Shown here one piece after another: positions 54,829 to 62,454 of a stretch of 64,000 nt of DNA; within the stretch, counting starts at the first letter, position 1, and each line of letters opens with the position of its first letter. Source of the stretch: Metabacillus bambusae. GTDB lineage: Bacteria; Bacillota; Bacilli; Bacillales; Bacillaceae. The position numbers and the translations under genes are program-made. The DNA is taken from contig NZ_JAGDEL010000008.1 in the NCBI RefSeq assembly GCF_017497975.1, positions 62,001 through 126,000 on the forward strand, read 5' to 3'. The notes beneath the pieces are model-generated. The model searched no databases and was not told the origin of the DNA. It worked only from the letters and a program-made list of their open reading frames with translations.

Positions 54829-55528
54829 CTTAAGAGAAACTGAGGCTGTTTTTTTTGACCTTGACGATACATTATACGATCAATTAGCTCCATTTCAACG
54901 GGCATTAGATCATTTTCGGATCGATTTAGCAAACACTAATGTAGAGGAATTATTCAAAAAGGTACGATATTTTAGTGACGTTCTTTGGAAAGTACATACA
55001 AGGGGAGAAATTAGTCTTGAGCTCTTACGGATAGAGAGGGTCAGATGCGCTTTTAACGATTTTGGTCTTTCGTTATCGAACCAACAAGCAAGTGAAGTAC
55101 AGGAACGGTATGAATTTGAGCAACAGCAAATAAACCCTTTTCCCGAAGTGATTTCAATTATAAAGGACTTACAATCAAGGAAATCAACTGTTGGCATCTT
55201 AACGAATGGTCCTGTTCAGCACCAAATGAATAAGATCAAAGCGCTTCAAATTGATCAAATTATTCCACCAGAAAGGATTTTTATCTCTGATGGAATCGGA
55301 ATAGCAAAGCCTGATAAAAGGGTGTTTGAGTACGTCCAAAGACAGGTGAACATAGAGTCGAATAAATGCTGTTATATTGGTGATACGTGGGAAAATGATG
55401 TTGTGCCACCAATTGAAGCAGGCTGGACTAGTATATGGTTTAATCATCGAAAAAGGGAACCTCAATCCAACCATATTCCGCTTAAGACGATTATGAATTA
55501 TGATAACTTTATGCTTAAACTACCTTGA
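54821..55528 (+). CDS. HAD-superfamily hydrolase
   Basis: A 235-residue HAD-IA phosphatase with motif I FFDLDDTLYD (Asp nucleophile), motif II GILTNGP, motif III lysine in GIAKPDKRVFEYV and motif IV GDTWENDV. It overlaps the end of araM by 8 bases, so translation is coupled. B. subtilis has a different HAD protein, AraL, next to araM; this one looks closer to YjjG-like nucleotide/sugar phosphatases. It may dephosphorylate glycerol 1-phosphate or toxic sugar phosphates, which is inference. Confidence 0.8.
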   Translation: MHSLRETEAVFFDLDDTLYDQLAPFQRALDHFRIDLANTNVEELFKKVRYFSDVLWKVHTRGEISLELLRIERVRCAFNDFGLSLSNQQASEVQERYEFEQQQINPFPEVISIIKDLQSRKSTVGILTNGPVQHQMNKIKALQIDQIIPPERIFISDGIGIAKPDKRVFEYVQRQVNIESNKCCYIGDTWENDVVPPIEAGWTSIWFNHRKREPQSNHIPLKTIMNYDNFMLKLP

Positions 55529-55594
55529 TCAATTCTTTTAATGAGCTTTTCAGAACAGGTATTATTAGGATTAATATATGAGGTATAAACGTAA

Positions 55595-55632
55595 AGGTCA
55601 GATTTTCCATTAGGAAAACTGGCCTATTTATT
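55595..55632 (+). terminator. Probable terminator of araM-HAD
   Basis: Stem AGGTCAG(A)TTTTCC (55595-55608) with GGAAAACTGGCCT (55613-55625), one bulge, followed by ATTTATT. Confidence 0.6.
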
Positions 55633-55733
55633 ATGCTAAGTTTTATTTAACTAAGATATTACTAGGGTTAATCCATAATATAACTTTACCGCTAACTGTT
55701 AGAAAATAAGGGAAAATAATACAAAACAACAAT

Positions 55734-55749
55734 AAATGTACGTACATAT
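55734..55749. promoter_or_regulatory. AraR operator, upstream site of araNPQ
   Basis: AAATGTACGTACATAT matches 13 of 16 consensus positions around a perfect ATGTACGTACAT palindrome. It is centred 64 bases upstream of the second site, about six helical turns, which suits cooperative looping. Confidence 0.7.
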
Positions 55750-55794
55750 AAAATAAATTTTAATTTAACATGTACTAATTTTCTTAAAAAAATA

Positions 55795-55823
55795 TTGACA
55801 TGTACGAACAGGTATAATACTAT
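55795..55823 (+). promoter_or_regulatory. araN: araNPQ promoter with internal AraR operator
   Basis: TTGACA (55795-55800), 17 bases, TACTAT (55818-55823). The spacer carries ACATGTACGAACAGGT (55798-55813), an 11-of-16 AraR match. Confidence 0.65.
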
Positions 55824-55830
55824 TATCTTA

Positions 55831-55844
55831 GAGAAGCGCTTACA
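55831..55844 (+). promoter_or_regulatory. Possible cre site downstream of the araN promoter
   Basis: GAGAAGCGCTTACA keeps the AAGCGCTT core and the 3' half of cre but mismatches the first three bases. It sits near +1 to +15, suited to CcpA roadblocking. Confidence 0.45.
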
Positions 55845-55937
55845 TGACAAAACAATAAATTTATTTAGTTTTGTAGGAATAAACAGAATTGTTAAGTAAG
55901 TCGCCCTTATCTATCAAACAGTTTTGGGGGGATTAAA

Positions 55938-57302
55938 TTGTTTAAAAAGTCAAAAAAGAAATTAAGCAGAATGATGTTAATGGCTATGTTGGTTGTAGTT
56001 ATTACTAGTGCGCTAAGTGCATGTAGTAGTGGTAGTTCTGGTGGTAGCGAAGATGGGAAAGTTAATCTTACATTTATGTTCAGTGGACAACCTCAAGAAC
56101 AAACAGCTTACAAAAATGTTGTGAAAAAGTTTGAAGAGGCACATCCAGATGTAAAAGTAAAAACAGTTGTAACAGCTGGTGATCAATATGATACGAAATT
56201 ACAGGCAGCAATTGCTGGTAAAAGTGTTCCGGATGTATTCTTCTATAATCCTGGTAACCTAAAAGCATATGTTAATTCAGGTGTTTTAAAGGATATTACT
56301 GATTTAGTTGAAAATGCTGAAGGTGCTGACATAACTAAGATTTGGGAATCAGGTGTTAATAAATACCGATATGATGGAGAAGTTGCTGGACAAGGTGCGA
56401 TTTACGGTTTACCAAAAGATTTAGGGCCTTTCGCATTTGGCTATAACAAGACAATGTTTGAAGAAGCTGGTATTCCATTACCAGATCCAGACAAGCCTTA
56501 CACTTTAGAAGAATTTTTAGAAGTAAATAAACAGTTAACTAAGGATAAAGATGGCGACGGCAAACTAGATCAATGGGGAACAGGACTTAATGTTAACTGG
56601 TCATTACAACCATTTGTATGGAGTAATGGTGCAGATTGGTTAGATGAAACACATACAAAAGTTACGATTGATGATCCAAAATTCATTGAGGCATTACAGT
56701 ACTTTGCTGATTTGCAAAACGTTCATAAAGTAACCCCTTCCATTGCAGAAGGTCAAACACTTGATACGTACCAAAGATGGATGCAAGGTCAAATTGGTTT
56801 CTTCCCAGTTGGTCCTTGGGATATGGGAGCTTACAAAGATTTAAAATTTGAATATGATTTATTACCTTGGCCAGTTGGTTCTACAGGTGAAACACAAGCT
56901 TGGATTGGTTCATTAGGTATTGGTGTATCTAGTAAAACGAAACATGCAGAACTCGCAGCAGAACTTGCATTATATTTATCAGCTGATGAAGAGGGACAAC
57001 AAGCATTAGTTGATCAACAAGTTCAATTACCGAATAATACGGATGTTGCTGAAAAATGGGCTGCTGATACGTCAATCAAACCTGCAAATAAACAAGAATT
57101 CTTAGATATCATTGGTGAACATGGTCGCGATTTACCGACTAACTTTACGTATACTGGCGAATGGTATGATGAATTCTTCAAAAATATCCAACCCGTTATC
57201 GATGGTAAGAAGACAGCTGAAGAATATGTAAAAGAAGCACAACCTAAAATGCAAGAGTTATTAGATAAAGCAATTAAGCAAGAAGAGCAAGCAAAGAAAT
57301 AA
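55938..57302 (+). CDS. araN: Arabino-oligosaccharide ABC transporter substrate-binding lipoprotein
   Basis: A 454-residue family 1 solute-binding protein. The signal peptide ends in the lipobox ALSACSSG, followed by a Ser/Gly linker and [34 protein letters not shown] stretch is a calcium-binding EF-hand-like loop common in these proteins. The TTG at 55938 has GGGGGGA 6 bases upstream. Position after AraR boxes and before two permeases identifies it as AraN. Confidence 0.87.
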   Translation: MFKKSKKKLSRMMLMAMLVVVITSALSACSSGSSGGSEDGKVNLTFMFSGQPQEQTAYKNVVKKFEEAHPDVKVKTVVTAGDQYDTKLQAAIAGKSVPDVFFYNPGNLKAYVNSGVLKDITDLVENAEGADITKIWESGVNKYRYDGEVAGQGAIYGLPKDLGPFAFGYNKTMFEEAGIPLPDPDKPYTLEEFLEVNKQLTKDKDGDGKLDQWGTGLNVNWSLQPFVWSNGADWLDETHTKVTIDDPKFIEALQYFADLQNVHKVTPSIAEGQTLDTYQRWMQGQIGFFPVGPWDMGAYKDLKFEYDLLPWPVGSTGETQAWIGSLGIGVSSKTKHAELAAELALYLSADEEGQQALVDQQVQLPNNTDVAEKWAADTSIKPANKQEFLDIIGEHGRDLPTNFTYTGEWYDEFFKNIQPVIDGKKTAEEYVKEAQPKMQELLDKAIKQEEQAKK

Positions 57303-57330
57303 GACTAAATAAAATCAGTCAATTCCAAGC

Positions 57331-57355
57331 GGTGCTAGAGAAATAGGCTAGCACC
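57331..57355 (+). other. Intercistronic hairpin between araN and araP
   Basis: GGTGCTAG (57331-57338) pairs perfectly with CTAGCACC (57348-57355). With no T-run it is more likely an mRNA stability element than a terminator. Confidence 0.6.
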
Positions 57356-57430
57356 CTATTAACTTATTAAACTCTCTAATGGTAGATTAAGGTTTATCAT
57401 GTAACCTTTTAAGAGAAATGGGGAGAAAAG

Positions 57431-58321
57431 ATGAAAACTACTTCTAAGCTTTATCAAAGCGAGAGACGAAATGCTTACTTATTTGTCGCTGCACCTGTCA
57501 TAGGATTTTTAATATTTACGTTAGCTCCAACACTATATTCTCTTTATGGATCGTTTACAAACTGGAATGGTTTAGGACAAATGAATTTTATCGGTATACA
57601 AAACTATATAGACTTACTTACAGATGAATCCTTCCATAAAACAATGTATAACACATTGTTTATGATGCTAGGCATTCCGATTGGATTAGTATTGGCACTT
57701 TTGCTTGCACTTGGATTAAATAGAGCAATCATTGGAACCCAAGTATTTAGAGTCCTTTACTATGTTCCTGTAATCTCATCTTTAGCTGCGATTTCGATTT
57801 TATGGCAGTGGGCTTACAATGGAGATTATGGATTAGTTAACCAGTTTTTGGGAATTTTTGGTATCGAAGGTCCAAGCTGGTTAATGAATAAGGATACCGT
57901 AAAACCTGCGTTAATCCTTATGACGGTATGGAAGGGATTAGGATATAGCATGCTTTTATATTTAGCTGCTCTGCAAAGTGTTCCGAAAACATATTACGAA
58001 GCAGCAAGGCTAGATGGAGCTAATGCTTTTCAAGTATTCAAAAATATTACATTGCCAATGGTTAAACCAGTTACATTTTTCATCGTTGTAACATCGATAA
58101 TTGGTGGTGCGCAAATCTTTACAGAAATCAATGTCATGACACCAACAGGTGGTCCTGAATATTCATCAGCAACTGTTGTATTTTATATTTGGCAGAAGGC
58201 TTTTGGAAACTTTGAAATGGGTTATGGATCTGCAATGGCAGTCGTATTAGGTCTCTTTATCTTTGCCGTCACTTACATTCAATTTAAAATGAATGAAAAG
58301 TCATCATATGATCTTGATTAA
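57431..58321 (+). CDS. araP: Arabino-oligosaccharide ABC transporter permease AraP
   Basis: A 296-residue MalF-type permease with six helices. The EAA loop is EAARLDGANAFQVFKNITLP. The N-terminal ERRNAYLFVAAPVIGFLIFTLAP is typical of AraP/LacF-type proteins. The RBS is GGGGAG. It pairs with AraQ. In B. subtilis the AraNPQ importer uses the shared ATPase MsmX, which is not in this window. Confidence 0.88.
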   Translation: MKTTSKLYQSERRNAYLFVAAPVIGFLIFTLAPTLYSLYGSFTNWNGLGQMNFIGIQNYIDLLTDESFHKTMYNTLFMMLGIPIGLVLALLLALGLNRAIIGTQVFRVLYYVPVISSLAAISILWQWAYNGDYGLVNQFLGIFGIEGPSWLMNKDTVKPALILMTVWKGLGYSMLLYLAALQSVPKTYYEAARLDGANAFQVFKNITLPMVKPVTFFIVVTSIIGGAQIFTEINVMTPTGGPEYSSATVVFYIWQKAFGNFEMGYGSAMAVVLGLFIFAVTYIQFKMNEKSSYDLD

Positions 58322-58357
58322 TTTTTGTTATGCTCAGCTTAGAAAGGAGTGGAAGTA

Positions 58358-59245
58358 ATGGAGGTTGTTTTAGAAAAAAAAGCAGAGACTAAGGTGAAAT
58401 ATAGATCAGAAAAGCAAAACAAGAAAATAACAAATATCATTATTTTCATCTTGTTGTCAATCGGAGCTATTTTCATGGTGGCACCACTTTTGTGGATGGT
58501 TTCTACATCCTTTAAAGATATTCAAGAAGTATATGCACTTCCTCCTATATGGATTCCTGAATCATTTGATTTTATTAAATACAAGGAAATTTGGGAAAAG
58601 GGTCCACTATTAAATGGAATTTTTAATAGTTTAATCGTCGCAGTCTCCGTAACAGTTATTGGGACATTTACTTCTGCTTTAGCAGCATTTGCTTTTGGGA
58701 AAATGAATTTCCCATATAAAAATCAATTGTTCCTATTATTATTAACGGCAATGATGATTCCATATCCAGTTGTGATGATTCCACAATTTATGATTTTCTC
58801 ACAAATTGGTTGGGTTGATACGTTATTACCTTTAATTGTCCCTGGTTTGTTTGGAAACATTATCATGATTTTCTTCCTAAGACAATATTTATCAAGTGTT
58901 CCAAACTCAATTATTGAAGCTGCAAAGATCGATGGTTGCTCTTACTTTAAAATATTCTATAAAATAATTTTTCCGTTAGTTAGACCAGCAGTTGCTGCAC
59001 AGTTGATATTATGGTTTATGGCAATTTGGAATGATTATCTTGGTCCGATTTTATACTTGAATTCACCTGAGAAACAAACATTACAACTTGTTATCGCAAA
59101 TTTTAATTCTACTTATGCGATTCAAAGTGATTATCCATTAATCATGGCTGCATCTGTAGTATCGTTGCTACCAATGTTAATTGTATTTATTATCTTCCAA
59201 AAACAGATTATCGAATCTGTTGCGATTTCAGGGGTTAAAGGATAA
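58358..59245 (+). CDS. araQ: Arabino-oligosaccharide ABC transporter permease AraQ
   Basis: A 295-residue MalG-type permease. The EAA-type loop is EAAKIDGCSYFKIFYKIIFP, and the C-terminus FQKQIIESVAISGVKG is typical. The ATG at 58358 is chosen because AAAGGAG lies 8 bases upstream. The first ATG of the frame at 58349 overlaps that RBS. It is last gene before a very long hairpin terminator. Confidence 0.88.
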   Translation: MEVVLEKKAETKVKYRSEKQNKKITNIIIFILLSIGAIFMVAPLLWMVSTSFKDIQEVYALPPIWIPESFDFIKYKEIWEKGPLLNGIFNSLIVAVSVTVIGTFTSALAAFAFGKMNFPYKNQLFLLLLTAMMIPYPVVMIPQFMIFSQIGWVDTLLPLIVPGLFGNIIMIFFLRQYLSSVPNSIIEAAKIDGCSYFKIFYKIIFPLVRPAVAAQLILWFMAIWNDYLGPILYLNSPEKQTLQLVIANFNSTYAIQSDYPLIMAASVVSLLPMLIVFIIFQKQIIESVAISGVKG

Positions 59246-59323
59246 ACAGTGTAGTTATACGTACTACTTTCATCTCTGTAAATGTAGAATGAATAGTCGG
59301 AATATTAAACAAACTAAATGTCG

Positions 59324-59417
59324 GTGGCAGTGTTAACGGGTAAACTAGCTAGCCTAATCTACTAATAAAGCTAGACTAGATTAGGCTAGCTAGTTTACCG
59401 ACTCCTGCCACTTTTTC
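59324..59417 (+). terminator. Unusually long hairpin terminator after araQ
   Basis: A perfect 23-bp stem (59339-59361 with 59377-59399, containing CTAGCTAGCCTAATCTA) with a 15-base loop. An outer GTGGCAG (59324-59330) pairs with CTGCCAC (59405-59411), followed by TTTTTCTTT. Confidence 0.8.
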
Positions 59418-59618
59418 TTTGTTTGAAAATAAATAACTAGGAGCTGGACATATTTACTTAACCAACTCCATCGCCCGGGTTTATGATTTTGATGAAATAT
59501 GATTCGTCTTCATTTATGAATCTTGAATTTTTACTAAAATTAAATTTTTTTAAGAGAGTGTTTTAATCTAAATTGATTAGCCGAGCGGAAACGAAAGTAA
59601 CCAAGTGTTTAAAAATAA
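59412..59618. other. AT-rich gap before the MITE
   Basis: It should contain the original promoter of the GH43 genes, but no clear -35/-10 pair or AraR box was found. A weak AraR-like AGTTATACGTACTACT lies earlier, near 59253-59268. Confidence 0.35.
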
Positions 59619-59839
59619 GGCTGTTTTAACAAACTTTGTTGCTATTTACCAAGTATGCGGTGAGGTTGATTGCAGCGAGAGTTGCTTGCTTTCCGCGGGG
59701 CGGGCGGTGAGCCTCCACGGCGTAAACGCCTGCATGAGTCTCACCTGTCCCGCTGCTCTAAGCAGGAGTCTCGCAATCTGTTCCGATCAACCTGAATTAG
59801 TTTTTATTTTTATAAGCAACAATCTCTTAGAAAACAGCC
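59619..59839 (-). mobile_element. MITE, copy 3 (221 bp, inverted)
   Basis: Flanked by AAAAATAA on both sides (59611-59618 and 59840-59847), an 8-base target duplication. It has the same ends and GC-rich core as the other copies, in reverse orientation. Its right end is only 35 bases before the GH43 start codon, so it separates the gene from upstream promoter sequence. Confidence 0.88.
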
Positions 59840-59874
59840 AAAAATAATAAAACTTTTATTTGAGGAGTGTCATT

Positions 59875-60852
59875 ATGACTGAATTTAAAGTAAACAATCC
59901 ACTTATTGAACAACGTGCAGATCCTTGGATTTATAAGCATACTGATGGATATTACTATTTTACTGCTTCTGTTCCTGAATATGATCGAATCGAGCTTCGT
60001 CGTGCAACATCCATCCAAGGCTTAACAGATGCTGATGCAAAAACAATTTGGGTGAAGCATGAAACAGGTTTAATGAGTGCGAATATTTGGGCACCGGAAA
60101 TTCATTTTATTGATGGAAAATGGTATGTCTATTTTGCAGCTGCAAGAACATCTGAAACAAAAGACGGATTATTTGATCACCGTATGTTTGTGCTTGAAAA
60201 TTCATCTGCTAACCCTTTAGAAGGGGACTGGGTCGAAAAAGGCCAAGTGAAAACGAAATGGGAATCATTTGCTTTAGATGCAACAACCTTTGAGCATAAA
60301 GGGATTAGCTACTACGTTTGGGCACAGAAGGATCCAGAAATAGTAGGGAATTCCAACCTGTATATCTCTGAAATGGAGAATCCTTGGACACTTAAAGGTG
60401 AGCAAGTATGTATTACAACACCTGAATATGAGTGGGAAAAGATCGGCTTTTTAGTGAATGAGGGTGCAGCTGTTTTAAAGCGTAATGGTAGAATTTTCAT
60501 TTCATTTTCAGCAAGTGCAACTGACTTCAATTATTGTATGGGGCTATTAACTGCTGATGAAAACAGTAATTTATTAGATCCGAGATCATGGAATAAATCC
60601 ATTGAGCCTGTATTTACAACGAATGAGGAAACAGGTCAATATGGACCAGGTCATAATAGCTTCACTGTATCTGAAGATGGATCACAAGATATTCTTGTTT
60701 ATCATGCACGAAATTACAAAGAAATTGAAGGTGATCCATTGTATGATCCTAACCGACATACACGTGTTCAAGCTATCGTATGGAATGAAGATGGAACACC
60801 TAATTTTGGCGTACCTGTTCCAGATACAAAACCTGTCTTAAACAATAAATAA
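59875..60852 (+). CDS. GH43 glycosidase, intracellular exo-arabinanase/arabinofuranosidase type
   Basis: A 325-residue five-bladed propeller enzyme without signal peptide. The catalytic base Asp is in EQRADPWIYK, the pKa-modulating Asp in FALDATTF and the acid Glu in LVNEGAAVL. YGPGHNSFTVSEDG carries the conserved late His. It should trim imported arabino-oligosaccharides alongside AbfA. The ATG at 59875 follows TGAGGAG; the upstream in-frame TTG at 59860 overlaps the RBS. A MITE ends 35 bases upstream. Confidence 0.85.
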   Translation: MTEFKVNNPLIEQRADPWIYKHTDGYYYFTASVPEYDRIELRRATSIQGLTDADAKTIWVKHETGLMSANIWAPEIHFIDGKWYVYFAAARTSETKDGLFDHRMFVLENSSANPLEGDWVEKGQVKTKWESFALDATTFEHKGISYYVWAQKDPEIVGNSNLYISEMENPWTLKGEQVCITTPEYEWEKIGFLVNEGAAVLKRNGRIFISFSASATDFNYCMGLLTADENSNLLDPRSWNKSIEPVFTTNEETGQYGPGHNSFTVSEDGSQDILVYHARNYKEIEGDPLYDPNRHTRVQAIVWNEDGTPNFGVPVPDTKPVLNNK

Positions 60853-60859
60853 TCATTTT

Positions 60860-60888
60860 AGGCTGATTAGTGATAGTCAGCCTTTTTC
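60860..60888 (+). terminator. Terminator after the first GH43 gene
   Basis: AGGCTGA (60860-60866) pairs with TCAGCCT (60877-60883), followed by TTTTCT. The next gene starts only 35 bases later, so it may attenuate rather than stop transcription. Confidence 0.6.
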
Positions 60889-60922
60889 TAACATTAAAAA
60901 TAGTTTAAGGGTGGAGACTTTG

Positions 60923-62404
60923 TTGAAAAAAAAATTAATGATATGGCTGTTTGCAATCATATTTTTACTTATCTCAGCTTTAGCAATTATGTTTTATCTT
61001 AACAACGATCAAAAGCCGAAGACACTTCAGGCATCACAATACCCTTCTCCTCCTGCAGAAACACCAATTGAAAAAATTACTACTAATATCATTCATGATG
61101 AATCAAAATGGACAACCAATAATACACATGATGCTGAAATCATAAAGGTTAATGATTGGTATTACACCTTTTCAACCGATTATAAAGTAGCTGGTACACC
61201 TCTCCCAGGTATTCAAATCAGAAAATCCAAGGATATGATTAATTGGATGTTTGTCGGACGAGTGTTTGATAACGTTTCATACGAAGCTAAAGCTTGGACA
61301 AATGGAGGTTCTACCTACTGGGCCCCAGACGTAGTAGAAATCAATGGTACCTTCTATTTATACTATTCAGTTTCTGAATTAGGGACAAGAAACTCATATA
61401 TTGGATTGGCAACAAGTGCATCGATTGAAGGCCCATGGGATGATCAAGGGTCCGTTATTAAGACCAAAGAAGGTGATAGCTTTACCGTTAATGCCATCGA
61501 TCCTGGCATTATCATCGATAAGGACGGTACGCCTTGGATGGCTTATGGTTCTTATTTCGGTGGTATTTTTGTAACAGAAATAAATAAAGCGACAGGTAAG
61601 CTGAAAAATACTGATAAAGAAGGAACACTCATCGCACAACGGCAAAATAATGACTTTGCGATTGAAGGTCCAGCAATTATGTATAATCCAGATACAGACA
61701 TGTATTATTTAACTGTTTCTTACGGTTGGCTTGAAGATACATATAATGTAAGGGTAGCAAGATCTGAAAGTATCCAAGGGCCATATTTAGATTATAACGG
61801 TAAAAATATGATTGATATCTCAGATGAATCTTTTGACACTGGAACTAAACTCGTCAGTTCTTATGCTTTTAACAATGACAGTGGCTGGTTGGGAACAGGT
61901 CATAACGGATTGCTGCAAGACGGTGATAACTACTATTTAACACATAATGCTAGAGCTGGAGATGATCTATATTGGTCACACCTTCACGTAAGAGAAATTA
62001 TTTGGACGGAAGATGGTTGGCCTGTTGTCTCACCTGAGCGTTATGCTGGAAAACCGATAAACTCTGTTGAATCGTTAAAAACAGAGAAAATTGTTGGTCA
62101 ATGGGAGCAAATTGTTTTAAGTAGAATTGATGATAGTATGGCTACTTCTACGACTCTTCATCTATATAAAAATGGAAAAATTGATGATGAAAATGGAGAA
62201 GATTATTGGGAATTAAAAGGTGATACTTTAAGTCTCTATTGGTATGCACCAGGTGATGCACCAAACGATTATTGGGTTGACACAGTTACAGTTTTACCAC
62301 AATGGGATTGGGAAAATTGGCAACCAACTCTTGTTTTTACTGGATTAAGTCAAGATGGAACCGCGGTTTGGGGTAAACGACTACCTACAGAGGAGAAAAA
62401 GTAA
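60923..62404 (+). CDS. Endo-1,5-alpha-L-arabinanase, GH43, membrane-anchored or secreted
   Basis: A 493-residue protein. An N-terminal hydrophobic helix (KKKLMIWLFAIIFLLISALAIMFY) has no clear cleavage site or lipobox, so a signal anchor is possible. The GH43 propeller (about 60-380) has THDAEIIKV, YWAPDVVEI, VNAIDPGIIIDKDG, FAIEGPAIMY and LGTGHNGLL. A C-terminal beta-domain (about 395-490, VGQWEQIVLSRI) resembles that of B. subtilis Abn2. It would cut arabinan outside the cell and feed AraNPQ. The TTG at 60923 follows AAGGGTGGAG. Confidence 0.85.
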   Translation: MKKKLMIWLFAIIFLLISALAIMFYLNNDQKPKTLQASQYPSPPAETPIEKITTNIIHDESKWTTNNTHDAEIIKVNDWYYTFSTDYKVAGTPLPGIQIRKSKDMINWMFVGRVFDNVSYEAKAWTNGGSTYWAPDVVEINGTFYLYYSVSELGTRNSYIGLATSASIEGPWDDQGSVIKTKEGDSFTVNAIDPGIIIDKDGTPWMAYGSYFGGIFVTEINKATGKLKNTDKEGTLIAQRQNNDFAIEGPAIMYNPDTDMYYLTVSYGWLEDTYNVRVARSESIQGPYLDYNGKNMIDISDESFDTGTKLVSSYAFNNDSGWLGTGHNGLLQDGDNYYLTHNARAGDDLYWSHLHVREIIWTEDGWPVVSPERYAGKPINSVESLKTEKIVGQWEQIVLSRIDDSMATSTTLHLYKNGKIDDENGEDYWELKGDTLSLYWYAPGDAPNDYWVDTVTVLPQWDWENWQPTLVFTGLSQDGTAVWGKRLPTEEKK

Positions 62405-62454
62405 GTTTGCCATGCATATAAATAAGTAGATTTAGGTTAATCTGGGGAGGTCTT

